A DNA stretch of 64,000 bases from Secundilactobacillus mixtipabuli (GTDB taxonomy: Bacteria > Bacillota > Bacilli > Lactobacillales > Lactobacillaceae). Made by a program: the position numbers and the translations under genes. Position 1 is the first letter of the stretch. Each line of letters starts with the position of its first letter. Shown in pieces: positions 1 through 6,895 of the stretch. A model generated the notes under the pieces. That model saw nothing but the letters and a program-made list of their open reading frames with translations. It made no database searches and was not told the DNA's origin. The stretch spans positions 1 through 64,000 of the forward strand of contig NZ_BCMF01000007.1 of assembly GCF_002217925.1 (NCBI RefSeq). The letters run 5' to 3'.

Positions 1-105
1 TTTACCAGTAACCTGGATAACCCCATCAGCCCGTTCAGTACCACCTTTAATTTTTACATGTTTATCATCTATGCCTAGCAACAACTTCGTAGTATCATAA
101 TTCAT
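1..105 (-). CDS. ISL3-family transposase, N-terminal part (runs off the window)
   Basis: Only the first 35 codons are inside the window. The start is an ATG at 105-103 preceded by a good AAAGGAA ribosome binding site. The peptide begins MNYDTTKLLLGIDDKHVKI, and the pattern of a short basic leader, LLLGI-DxxV/I and a beta strand VIQVTGK leading toward a zinc-binding region resembles the start of ISL3/IS1165-type transposases common in lactobacilli. The zinc cysteines and the catalytic DDE residues would lie outside the window, so the family call rests on the N-terminus only. A plausible IS terminus (GGCTCT read on the minus strand) lies at 254-249. Confidence 0.6.
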   Translation of the reverse strand, partial: MNYDTTKLLLGIDDKHVKIKGGTERADGVIQVTGK

Positions 106-153
106 AAGGGTATTCCTTTCTTCTAGAAATCTTCGTCGTGGTTGATTTTAATG

Positions 154-178
154 AACGGGCGGGAATGCCCGTTTTTTT
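154..178 (+). terminator. Rho-independent terminator
   Basis: AACGGGC and GCCCGTT form a 7-bp GC-rich stem with a 6-nt loop, followed by a run of T on the plus strand. It sits upstream of the transposase start and may shield the IS from outside transcription. Confidence 0.6.
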
Positions 179-411
179 ATTAGTTAATAGTGTACAAAAA
201 ATCTGTTATCAGTAATAGATAGAATCTATTACCAACAACAGATATTGTAGAGCCGATCTTTTTAGTTAAAATAATTTTCTGAAAAAATGATTCTAAAAAT
301 GCGCATCCGCGTTGTTGAGTAATAATGAGCAAAAATAATCAAATTCTGTCCCCAAATTTGTCCCCACCGGTTATTGAATTGTATTTGACACAGTCCTTCA
401 TTTGAAGCTGT

Positions 412-455
412 TTTAAAAGATAAAAGTGCGCCTTATTTTTCACTAAGGCGCACTT
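412..455 (-). terminator. terminator of the MFS exporter gene
   Basis: A 12-bp perfect stem (AAGTGCGCCTTA / TAAGGCGCACTT, 424-435 and 444-455) with an 8-nt loop. On the minus strand it is followed by TTTTATCTTTT, as expected for a terminator of the gene that ends at 523. Confidence 0.8.
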
Positions 456-522
456 GATGTATATTTTATCTAATAATAAAAATTTATCATATTGATAACT
501 ACTATAATATCAGCAGGGGAAA

Positions 523-1890
523 CTATTTACTCGTTTGAATAGTTGGTTTTAACGTCATGGCTAGTACGAAGCGAGCCAGTCCGATGATAATAATCCCACT
601 GAAAAAGGCACGGGCACCAATAAATGCTGAGTGCATATCAAAAAAGGACTGGACTGTCACTAGTAACCCTGTGCCAATGGAACCACCAACTTGTCGTAAG
701 GTGTTCACCATAGCACTCCCATGGTTTAGTAGTCTCTCTGGTAATACGTTCAATGCCTCTGTCGTTAGTGGTGTCATCACAAGAGAGTTGCCCATCATTT
801 TGAATATTAAACATGCCGCCATCATGATCAGTGAGCTATGAATGTTTAGAAACAGGAACGGTACCATCGAGATTGAGACCACCAGACTACCGATTATTCC
901 TAAAATTTTCCCACCAACATGGTCGTAAAGGCGCCCAGCAATCAATGAAGTTAAACCGCTGGCAAGCGCTCCGGGCAATAATACCAAAGCAGATGTTAGA
1001 GCTGTGTGGTGCATTGCTGACTGAATTAGTGTGGGGATAATTGCTTGTGGTCCAATCAGAGTGACAAATGAGAGCACCACTAAAACGAGTGAAATTGAAA
1101 ACTGGCGATTTTTAAAAACGCGAAAGTTCAACATCGGTTTAGCAAGTTGCAGTTCGCGATGAATGAAGATCACAATAAAGATAACTCCAATCGCGACAAA
1201 AAACGTTCCCAGTGTCTTATTTTGATTGAAGCTGCCGGTGCCATAAAGCAAGATACCGAATCCAAGTGTTGAATAGACGACTGAACGGTAATCAAGTGGG
1301 TTATTTTGTTGCTGCGGGGTGCCAACATTTTGCATCCCAAAGATTGTGGCAACAATCAGGGCCACCCCGATTGGAAATACCAGCCAAAAGAGATAACGCC
1401 ATGTTAATCGACTGAGGATAAAACCAGCAACTGTAGGGCCAATCAGTGGTGCAAAGCCGGTAGTAAGACCAATAATACCCATAACAGAACCGTGTTTGTC
1501 CTTATCAACAATCGAGAACATCACTACTTGCATCAAGGGAATGATGATTCCGGCACCAATCGCCTGAATAAGACGAGAAATCAGGAGCAAAAGAAAACTT
1601 GGCGAGATTGCGGACAGCAAGGTTCCCAGCGTAAAGGAACCAAGCGCGAATAGCATTAGCTGGCGCGTACTGAAACGACTGATTAGATAGGCTGTAACTG
1701 GAATCCAAACGCCATTAACTAGCATGTAAGCTGTGGTCAGCCATTGTACGGTAGAACTGCTGACAGAGAATGTTCGCATAATGCCTGGAAATGCAGTAAA
1801 TAATAATGTCTGGTTCAAAATGGAAATAAATGCGCCTAAACTGAAAATAAAGAGCATCGTTTTTACATGATATTGTTTAACCTCTAGCAT
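523..1890 (-). CDS. MFS multidrug exporter, DHA2/EmrB type
   Basis: A 455-residue polytopic membrane protein of the major facilitator superfamily. It has about 12-14 hydrophobic helices, an N-terminal half with the TxxYMLVNGVWIPVTAYL segment typical of drug:H+ antiporter 2 members, and the motif-C-like GFAPLIGPTVAGFI stretch around residue 150 that marks antiporters. I start at the ATG at 1890-1888 because GGAGG lies 4-8 nt upstream; the longer frame to 1902 includes that ribosome site. It is divergent from a MarR gene and the two share a palindromic operator, which suggests efflux of a toxic small molecule de-repressed by that ligand. The substrate cannot be predicted. Confidence 0.85.
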   Translation of the reverse strand: MLEVKQYHVKTMLFIFSLGAFISILNQTLLFTAFPGIMRTFSVSSSTVQWLTTAYMLVNGVWIPVTAYLISRFSTRQLMLFALGSFTLGTLLSAISPSFLLLLISRLIQAIGAGIIIPLMQVVMFSIVDKDKHGSVMGIIGLTTGFAPLIGPTVAGFILSRLTWRYLFWLVFPIGVALIVATIFGMQNVGTPQQQNNPLDYRSVVYSTLGFGILLYGTGSFNQNKTLGTFFVAIGVIFIVIFIHRELQLAKPMLNFRVFKNRQFSISLVLVVLSFVTLIGPQAIIPTLIQSAMHHTALTSALVLLPGALASGLTSLIAGRLYDHVGGKILGIIGSLVVSISMVPFLFLNIHSSLIMMAACLIFKMMGNSLVMTPLTTEALNVLPERLLNHGSAMVNTLRQVGGSIGTGLLVTVQSFFDMHSAFIGARAFFSGIIIIGLARFVLAMTLKPTIQTSK

Positions 1891-1912
1891 GATAACCTCC
1901 AAAATAATTATG

Positions 1913-1930
1913 AAGTTGTAGATACAACTT
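1913..1930. promoter_or_regulatory. palindromic operator for the MarR regulator
   Basis: A perfect 18-bp palindrome, AAGTTGTAGATACAACTT, lies 23 bp upstream of the exporter start. A further half-site (CTACAAC, about 1987) sits just upstream of the marR start. Palindromes of this size between a MarR gene and its divergent transporter are the usual MarR dimer sites. Binding is inferred. Confidence 0.65.
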
Positions 1931-2013
1931 GAACGTTACTAATGCTATAACACTTGATATTTGAAGTCAATTGTTTTAAGTTTTAACTACAACATGGAAA
2001 AGAGGATGTCAAA

Positions 2014-2445
2014 TTGACGGAAAAACGGATTGCAACAACAGCTGAATTAATCTATCAGGTTGGGCAACTCGAAGGCCAGATTATCCAACGGCAACTAGCC
2101 GATATTGGTATAAGAATGGATCATGCTAGGTTGCTCCATTACGTCAGCGAAGCACCTGGAACCAATCAAGTCAGATTAGCTAAGTACTTAAATGTACAGC
2201 CGGCAACGTTGACCAATATGATTAAAAAACTGGAGAAACAGGATTTGGTCGTCAGACGAATAGATCCAGAAGATTCGCATCAGCGGCAGGTTTTCCTGTT
2301 GCCTCAGGGTGAGAAGGCTGCAAAGAAGATTACGACAACTTTTCATCAGTTAAATGATATTGTTGCATCGGTCAATCTTGCAAAACAGGGCAGCCTGCAG
2401 GCACTATCTGAGCAGTTGAATGATCACCTAGCAAGATTGGTATAA
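2014..2445 (+). CDS. MarR family transcriptional regulator
   Basis: 143 residues with the winged helix-turn-helix of MarR proteins: the recognition segment LAKYLNVQPATLTNMIKKLEKQ (about residues 52-73) and the wing DLVVRRIDPEDSHQRQVFL. The start is TTG at 2014 with AGAGGA 8 nt upstream. It is divergent from the MFS exporter and very probably represses both genes through the palindrome at 1913-1930. A strong terminator follows. The inducer is unknown. Confidence 0.85.
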   Translation: MTEKRIATTAELIYQVGQLEGQIIQRQLADIGIRMDHARLLHYVSEAPGTNQVRLAKYLNVQPATLTNMIKKLEKQDLVVRRIDPEDSHQRQVFLLPQGEKAAKKITTTFHQLNDIVASVNLAKQGSLQALSEQLNDHLARLV

Positions 2446-2503
2446 ATTTAATCTGTCGCAGTGTGCTCGACATTTACCAAAAAGATAGGCGAAATAAAGA
2501 ATT

Positions 2504-2553
2504 AGATGGTAAAATAGAGTCTGCTCATTGAGATTCTGTTTGACCATCTTTTT
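2504..2553 (+). terminator. terminator of marR
   Basis: Nested stems AGATGGT/ACCATCT and AGAGTCT/AGATTCT (one G-U pair) followed by TTTTT at 2549-2553. Confidence 0.7.
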
Positions 2554-2602
2554 AAATTCAGAATGCTCACAATCGAGAAAAACAATTAAATTGCTTAGGT
2601 GG

Positions 2603-2682
2603 GTATTAATGACTCACGCTTAGACTTAATACTAACGAACGAGGATTCAAGGATTCTCGGTATTAAAAGGAGTTAAAGCATT
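2603..2682 (+). promoter_or_regulatory. stranded native leader of rbgA with alternative hairpins
   Basis: This is the chromosomal sequence upstream of the original rbgA start, now cut off from the gene by the integrated element. GTATTAA (2603-2609) can pair with TTAATAC (2626-2632), or TTAATAC can pair with GTATTAA (2660-2666), which encloses a CGAG/CTCG stem and ends right at the AAAAGGAG ribosome site (2665-2672). The two folds exclude each other. Whether they regulate anything is inference. Confidence 0.4.
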
Positions 2683-2754
2683 ATGGCAACTATTCAATGG
2701 TTTATTAGCCATGTTGAAACTCCTACATCTACTTTTATAAAATACAATGGATAA
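2683..2754 (+). pseudogene. rbgA 5' remnant at attL (hybrid mini-ORF)
   Basis: A good ribosome site (AAAAGGAG) is followed by ATG and codons for MATIQWF, exactly the start of RbgA as found at 11962. The frame then enters element DNA (ISHVETPTS...) and stops at 2752-2754 after 23 residues. It is the 5' end of the original rbgA, separated from the body of the gene by the insertion. A strong terminator follows at 2774-2800. Confidence 0.8.
2689..2703. other. attL core of the integrated element
   Basis: ACTATTCAATGGTTT is identical at 2689-2703 and 11968-11982. It is codons 3-7 of rbgA in both places. The similarity extends weakly on both sides (TATTAAA-GGAGTTA upstream, CCAT downstream), as expected when the element's attP mimics the target. 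Confidence 0.85.
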
Positions 2755-2773
2755 ATTAGAATTCTAAATCACA

Positions 2774-2800
2774 AAAAGCCTACCATTTCGGTAGGCTTTT
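2774..2800. terminator. bidirectional terminator at the left end of the element
   Basis: AAAAGCCTACC and GGTAGGCTTTT form an 11-bp perfect stem with a 5-nt loop, flanked by A and T runs. It stops transcription entering from the stranded rbgA leader. Confidence 0.85.
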
Positions 2801-2892
2801 ATACTTATTTATATAATTTACTATTCATGTAAGCTTGGTGAATTTTAGCTGTTTGTAAGGTACTTAATCAATAATTCTCAATAATAACCATA

Positions 2893-2914
2893 TTTAGGCA
2901 CAATTTAGGGCACA
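2893..2914. repeat. left arm-type integrase repeats
   Basis: Two direct repeats, TTTAGGCACA (2893-2902) and TTTAGGGCACA (2904-2914). The inverted and direct counterparts occur only near the other end of the element (TGTGCCCTAAA 11859-11869; TTTTGGGCAC 11891-11900; TTTAGGCA 11902-11909). Their placement near both ends suggests arm-type binding sites for the integrase. Confidence 0.55.
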
Positions 2915-2951
2915 AGATTTAACTGAATAGTCATATAAAAATCAGAATTTC

Positions 2952-3281
2952 TCATGATTTTGCATTAATCAAAAGATCGATTAATTTTTCAATTGTTTGC
3001 AGTGTTTCACTATCATTAATTAACGCTAGTTTACTGGTGATTCGTTTATTGACAGATGTATTCTCTGAAAAACTAAATATGGTTTCATAATCGGTGCCTA
3101 GAGCGTTAACAATTTTGTCCAAGGTATTTAATCGCAGATTGGTTCGTGTGCCCCGCTCAATTCGAGAGATCACAGATGGATCAATTTGTGCTTTTTCGGC
3201 TAGTTGTTCTTGCGTCATTTTTTTAGAAAGACGCAGTTCAAGAATTCGCTCACCTATTTTGTTGCCTATGTCAACTCCCAC
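2952..3281 (-). CDS. XRE-family repressor of the element
   Basis: 109 residues with an N-terminal HTH_3 domain: IGERILELRLSKKMTQEQLA, then the recognition helix IDPSVISRIERGTRTNLRLN. I start at GTG 3281 because GGAGG lies 8 nt upstream of it; the longer frame to 3329 has no ribosome site. The C-terminal 35 residues look helical. It sits at the left end of the element and is transcribed away from the cargo, which is the usual position of a phage/ICE-type repressor. Upstream is an inverted repeat TGCCTA...TAGGCA that may be its operator. The genes it controls are unknown. Confidence 0.8.
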   Translation of the reverse strand: MGVDIGNKIGERILELRLSKKMTQEQLAEKAQIDPSVISRIERGTRTNLRLNTLDKIVNALGTDYETIFSFSENTSVNKRITSKLALINDSETLQTIEKLIDLLINAKS

Positions 3282-3347
3282 TGATTTTGCCTCCCTATAT
3301 ACTAATTCAAGCTTATTAGAGGTAGTCACGTTCTTACAGGGACTATA

Positions 3348-3382
3348 TGCCTAAAATAATTATTTAAATTGATATATAGGCA
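3348..3382. promoter_or_regulatory. inverted repeat upstream of the XRE gene, candidate operator
   Basis: TGCCTA (3348-3353) and TAGGCA (3377-3382) form an inverted repeat separated by an AT-rich 23-bp spacer. The half-site TTTAGGCA/TGCCTAAA is also the core of the arm repeats at both ends of the element, so one protein might read all of them. Confidence 0.4.
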
Positions 3383-3504
3383 CTTATTGACTTATAAGCG
3401 TGTACAGAAGTAAAATGAAGACAATCCTATAGAAAATTATAAATTTGGGGAATCAATATCTATTAATTTTTCTGGCGGAAAACATAATTGGGAGGAAATA
3501 GCAT

Positions 3505-3894
3505 ATGAGGAAAACAGGGAGATCAATACTAATATTGGTCACTTTAGGGACAGTGCTTGCTGGATCTAGTACCATTAATGCCCAAGCTAAGAAGGTCACT
3601 TGGCATAGAGGTACACCTAAGGTTCTAAGAGGCAAGTACAAGACAAAAAAATATGGTGCTGATTTGATGGCAATCTATAAGATTAACAGCAAATCAACTT
3701 ATTATTGGGCTTCAGGAATGCCTATAGTAAATGGCTATAATTTGCATTACGCGAAAACAAGTCATAACCACTATGTTTTGAAATATGACGCACATCGCAA
3801 TGGTATCTTTAAAGGTGGCAAGAATTTAAAAAGTTCCATCGTAAAGGTTGGCAAAAATATCAAATACAATAAGCAGACATATTATAAATATTAG
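3505..3894 (+). CDS. small secreted protein, WHRGTPK family (function unknown)
   Basis: 129 residues. An N-terminal signal peptide is clear: basic MRKTGR, a hydrophobic core SILILVTLGTVLAG, and a likely cleavage after AQA at about residue 28. The mature part is basic and aromatic, with VTWHRGTPKVLRGKYKTKK, a motif seen in many small exported lactobacillus proteins. There is no anchor or enzymatic motif. The ribosome site is GGAGGAAAT. It forms a probable pair with the next secreted protein, 24 bp downstream, as cargo of the element. Confidence 0.75.
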   Translation: MRKTGRSILILVTLGTVLAGSSTINAQAKKVTWHRGTPKVLRGKYKTKKYGADLMAIYKINSKSTYYWASGMPIVNGYNLHYAKTSHNHYVLKYDAHRNGIFKGGKNLKSSIVKVGKNIKYNKQTYYKY

Positions 3895-3917
3895 TTATTC
3901 TGAAAGAGGTAATTAAA

Positions 3918-4823
3918 ATGAAAAAGAATTTGAATAGTATCACTAAAATGATGTTGGTTGCTGCTTCCGTTGCTTTTGGTTTGACTGGTATTGCGACGAC
4001 TGCTAATGCCAGCACCGTTTATCACCGGACCAGTATCAAATCCGTTAAGTCGACCGCAATGTACAGTACTTCAAACACGGGTAAGACTTATAACTTTAAA
4101 GGCAGTGCTTCCCACTTCACCTTTAAGACCAGCCACGATTTGAAGAACTACCACAACTCAACTTGGGTTAAAACTAAGCAGACCACGGTTAAGCATGGTC
4201 GTCACAGCAGTACTTACTACTATGTTAAAGATGCTAAAAATGGTGCATCGGGTTGGGTCAACAAAGTTTATATGAAGACTGGCCGTGATTACCAAATGGC
4301 TAATCCTCAGAACGTTACCAGCAAAGACTACATTATGAACTCCAATGGTAAGGTTTATCAGTTGAAGGGTAATAACAACTGGTTCCAGTTTAAGAGTGGT
4401 AAGAGTTTGAACAGCAGTGCTACTTATGCTGTTACTGCTCAACGTAACATCTACAAGAAGGGTAAGACTTCCGTTTACTTCTATGTCGTTGGTACTGATG
4501 GTACTAAGGGCTGGACTTGGCACGGCTATTTGACTGCTGGTGAACATAAGTCAGCTGCTCAAAATAATATCACCAGCTCAACTGGTAATTCTGGCCAAGC
4601 TGCTAATAGTGATGGTTTTATTCATGTTGATAATGCCAGCGAAGTTGGTTCAAAAGGTGCTGGTATTTATACCTACACTGAAAATGCTAACGATCAGTGG
4701 ACCAAAGAAGGTAATGAATGGTCCGACAAAGTTAGAGCTATTTTGAAAAAAGGTGATGTTGAAAACAAAACAGCAAAACAAATTGAAGAACATTATGGTT
4801 CAAACATCAATGCTTGGGGTTAA
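3918..4823 (+). CDS. secreted surface protein with two SH3-like repeats
   Basis: 301 residues. Signal peptide MKKNLNS...MMLVAASVAFGLTG with likely cleavage after ANA (residue 31). The mature protein has two related units, roughly residues 33-118 (YHRTSIKSVKSTAMYSTS ... GWVNKVYMKTG) and 125-213 (KDYIMNSNGKVYQLKG ... GWTWHGYLTAG). Each has an aromatic/Lys pattern typical of SH3-like cell-wall binding repeats in lactobacilli. The last 90 residues are non-repetitive and more acidic. It probably binds the cell surface; no catalytic motif is visible. It starts at ATG 3918 with AAAGAGGT upstream. Confidence 0.75.
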   Translation: MKKNLNSITKMMLVAASVAFGLTGIATTANASTVYHRTSIKSVKSTAMYSTSNTGKTYNFKGSASHFTFKTSHDLKNYHNSTWVKTKQTTVKHGRHSSTYYYVKDAKNGASGWVNKVYMKTGRDYQMANPQNVTSKDYIMNSNGKVYQLKGNNNWFQFKSGKSLNSSATYAVTAQRNIYKKGKTSVYFYVVGTDGTKGWTWHGYLTAGEHKSAAQNNITSSTGNSGQAANSDGFIHVDNASEVGSKGAGIYTYTENANDQWTKEGNEWSDKVRAILKKGDVENKTAKQIEEHYGSNINAWG

Positions 4824-4857
4824 TCGTTCTAAGTAATATCGGTTCATTGTTTCACGC

Positions 4858-4916
4858 AGATATGTGGTGTAATTGGCAGCACACCTTGTGACCTGGGTTC
4901 GATTCCCAGCATATCT
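4858..4916 (+). other. tRNA-like fold 1 (59 nt, no proper anticodon arm)
   Basis: AGATATG (4858-4864) and CATATCT (4910-4916) form a perfect 7-bp acceptor-like stem. A canonical T-arm follows the rule (CTGGG-TTCGATT-CCCAG, 4893-4909). GGTGT/ACACC (4866-4870, 4881-4885) makes a D-like arm with a TAATTGGCAG-type loop. TTGTGAC, which looks like a tRNA-His anticodon loop, follows directly without a second stem. The gene is 15 nt shorter than a normal tRNA and has no encoded CCA. It could be a decayed phage tRNA or a tRNA mimic. Confidence 0.6.
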
Positions 4917-4976
4917 ATCAGTTGTTATTCGAAATAAAAATCAAATAAATCTAAAACTGAATTGGGGTGATTATAA

Positions 4977-5192
4977 ATGACCGAAGCAATTATGCTTTTG
5001 TTGTGGATTGTCTTAGCTACTGGTGCATTTTTAGTCGTCGGCAGCCTATATGGCTATCGTCATAATCTGAGCAAGCCAAATGCTATTTTTTATACGGCCT
5101 TGGCTTTTTATTTAGGCTTATTCGTAGTTACGTTTCTGAGTATTGCAAATGCCATCATTGAAATCGCTTTTAGTACCCTGTTTCAAATATAA
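4977..5192 (+). CDS. small membrane protein, two transmembrane segments
   Basis: 71 residues with two hydrophobic helices (about residues 5-25 and 37-66) joined by a short polar loop GYRHNLSKPN. The ribosome site GGGGTG is 9 nt before the ATG. The topology is like small holins or membrane-active peptides, but no family motif is seen and I cannot assign a role. It lies between the two tRNA-like folds, and a decayed copy of its second helix occurs at 5698-5760. Confidence 0.6.
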   Translation: MTEAIMLLLWIVLATGAFLVVGSLYGYRHNLSKPNAIFYTALAFYLGLFVVTFLSIANAIIEIAFSTLFQI

Positions 5193-5222
5193 GTATCATC
5201 ATGCCCCTACGGGCGTGCTTAT

Positions 5223-5267
5223 CACCGACTGTGGTCAGTCTGTCTGGGTTCAATTCCCGGTTCGGTG
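5223..5267 (+). other. tRNA-like fold 2 (45 nt)
   Basis: CACCGA (5223-5228) pairs with TCGGTG (5262-5267). A T-arm-like hairpin, CTGGG-TTCAATT-CCCGG, lies at 5244-5260 with the conserved TTCAA loop. A single hairpin GACTG-TGGT-CAGTC (5227-5231 with 5236-5240) takes the place of the D and anticodon arms, sharing bases with the acceptor stem. Too short for a functional tRNA. It lies 40 nt before the ligase fragment. Confidence 0.45.
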
Positions 5268-5307
5268 CTTAACCGGAAAATATAGTTTCAGAAAGGGCGT
5301 ATTCTTA

Positions 5308-5679
5308 ATGGCTACTAATGAATCACAATTAATTCAAGCACTGCTCACATTACAAACCGCTTCCACCAAAGCGGATAAACAACAAGTTTTACAGGCGAAT
5401 GCGACTACGCCCAACTTCAAAACGGCCATTGAGTTTTTATTGAACCCCTTTGATGCGGTGGGCTTATCCACCAAGAAATTAAATAAGCCGGTTGCCCTTG
5501 ATTATCAAGCGGACAGTTTTCCGGCTTTATTAACTTATTTACACGCCCACCGTACCGGCACCAATGAAGATATAGCTGTCGTTTTGGGCTATCTCAGTCA
5601 ATTTAATCAAGATGAACAGGCTATTTTAAAATCATTGATTGCTAAGACTTTAACTTTAGGTGTATCCGCTAAATCATAG
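5308..5679 (+). pseudogene. truncated phage-type ATP-dependent DNA ligase (N-terminal domain only)
   Basis: A 123-residue open frame from ATG 5308 (GAAAGGG upstream). It matches the all-helical N-terminal DNA-binding region of phage DNA ligases: an early helix bundle, FLLNPFDAVGLSTKKL (compare the NPF-xFGI-KK pattern), a GTNEDIAVVLGYLSQ segment and the ending LIAKTLTLGVSAKS, which in full ligases leads straight into the KxxN-containing adenylation domain. The frame stops exactly there, so the nucleotidyltransferase and OB domains are absent and it cannot ligate DNA. It is probably a fragment from a large virulent phage, in keeping with the tRNA-like folds beside it. I rate the family call as moderate. 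Confidence 0.55.
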
Positions 5680-5697
5680 CAAGCTCAATACTTTTTT

Positions 5698-5760
5698 TAC
5701 ATTGGGCTAATTTTTTATTTAGGTCGGTTCATAGTAATGTTTAACCTTATTGCTAACGGG
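5698..5760 (+). pseudogene. decayed copy of the second helix of the 71-aa membrane protein
   Basis: Twenty-one codons after the ligase stop read YIGLIFYLGRFIVMFNLIANG and align without gaps with YTALAFYLGLFVVTFLSIANA at 5091-5153; a little over half of the residues are identical and the DNA is similar. It has no start of its own. It indicates an old duplication in which the ligase fragment was inserted or a repeat was reduced. Confidence 0.55.
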
Positions 5761-5859
5761 AAAAATCACCAGTGCCTTTAGAATTTATTTCAGTTTTAAT
5801 TTATTAAAATAATACATAGTATATTTCAACGAGACGAAAAATATTGTCTTGAAAAGATC

Positions 5860-5892
5860 AAAAGGGTAATCCAATTGGATTACCCTTTTTTG
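5860..5892. terminator. strong terminator after the cargo segment
   Basis: AAAGGGTAATCC and GGATTACCCTTT are perfect complements with the 4-nt loop AATT, followed by a T run. Confidence 0.9.
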
Positions 5893-6264
5893 TATTTGTA
5901 TAGAAAAATTTGAAAAATAATAATTCGGTCAGCCTAATTAACTAGTAGTCTATGTTCAGTGGGTAGGAGTAGGTGGGGTGACTCGGCTACGCCGACTCAA
6001 TTTATTGGGGCTGCGCCCCACACCCCAAACTTACTTATGTAAAAGATTAAAAACTTAATTCCTTTAACCCTTGGCTACAGCCTCATCTTAATAATTTTGT
6101 GGGCATTTGTCAAGTATTCACGTTAAGGGTTTTTAGTAGAACAGTCTGATGAAAGGGGGAAGAAAATTAAAACAAATTTGACTAAAATTATCGAGAAATG
6201 TTTTAAAAAATAATATAAGTTCTGAACTGGTGAAGCGATTTTACTGAATCAGATTGAATTAGAC
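5893..6264. other. non-coding stretch with GC-rich palindromes
   Basis: No gene is visible. It contains GGC-TAC-GCC between direct GACTC repeats (about 5980-5998) and GGGGC-TGC-GCCCC (6007-6019), unusual GC islands in an AT-rich context. Such palindromes are frequent near plasmid origins or single-strand origins; here the role is unknown. Confidence 0.3.
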
Positions 6265-6298
6265 AAGCCATCAAACCAATTGTTTGATGGCTTTTTTT
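6265..6298 (+). terminator. Rho-independent terminator
   Basis: AAGCCATCAAAC / GTTTGATGGCTT (12-bp stem, 5-nt loop) and a run of T. It precedes the transfer/replication module. Confidence 0.85.
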
Positions 6299-6389
6299 GT
6301 TTGACCGTATGTTTGTTTGCATCAGTACGGAATGAATAATGAATTGTTTGATTCTTTCTTGATCAGTAATGAGCAGGAAGGAGTTTTAA

Positions 6390-6815
6390 ATGAAAGATGA
6401 AGTAGAATATAAAAAATTGCTTGTTAGATTGGCAGTTGAAGATAACTGGGGTGAAGTATTAAAGCTTTTAAACCGGCAACTGAATAATATTGAAAGGCGA
6501 GAAAGGTATCATCACACTGTACGATTGGAACAAAAATCTCAGACAACTGGTAATGAGCTAGGAACAATGATTTCGTCTGATGAATTAAATCCAGAGCAAA
6601 AGTTAATTGAGAAAGAAACAATTGAAGAAATATGTAATCTTGTATGTACACTAGGGGATATGTATTGTTATTTGCTAATCAGATTATGTCAGGGGGCTAG
6701 TTTGACAACAATTGCGCATGAAATGCAAGTATCAGTTGCAACAATCCACAATAGAAGAGAAAGGCTAAAAAAAAAAATAAAGAACCTTGAAAACAATGAT
6801 AGGGACACTAAATAA
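6390..6815 (+). CDS. sigma-70-like helix-turn-helix protein of the element
   Basis: 141 residues. The C-terminal third has a sigma region-4-like helix-turn-helix: LIRLCQGASLTTIAHEMQVS followed by VATIHNRRERLKKKIKNL. The centre has an ExxE-rich linker (NPEQKLIEKETIEEI) like that before region 4 of ECF-type factors. Region 2 is not recognizable. Comparable small sigma-like proteins occur in conjugative elements such as the Tn916 group. It may activate the downstream transfer and rep genes. The ribosome site is AAGGAGT. Confidence 0.6.
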   Translation: MKDEVEYKKLLVRLAVEDNWGEVLKLLNRQLNNIERRERYHHTVRLEQKSQTTGNELGTMISSDELNPEQKLIEKETIEEICNLVCTLGDMYCYLLIRLCQGASLTTIAHEMQVSVATIHNRRERLKKKIKNLENNDRDTK

Positions 6816-6895
6816 ATTTACTAAAAATAATTAATTTTAGAAATTAGCTTAAAAACTATCACTAAAATCTCCATAAGTATGAGGAGAAAATAAAC

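Larger units (their letters stand above)
1..254 (-). mobile_element. right part of an ISL3-like insertion sequence
   Basis: Reading inward on the minus strand from 254, the sequence begins GGCTCTACAATATCTG, which fits the GGCTCT... ends typical of ISL3-family elements. A stem-loop lies just inside (about 200-242; 9-bp core GTAATAGAT/ATCTATTAC). The transposase start is at 105. The other IS end is outside the window, so the target duplication cannot be checked. The boundary is inferred. Confidence 0.45.

Noticed and set aside
340-375. CRISPR-like repeat
   Set aside because: Only two short copies without spacers of constant length; no cas genes in the window.
4858-4916. Calling a standard tRNA gene
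   Set aside because: The sequence is 59 nt, has no anticodon stem and no CCA, so it cannot be a regular tRNA; kept as a tRNA-like fold.
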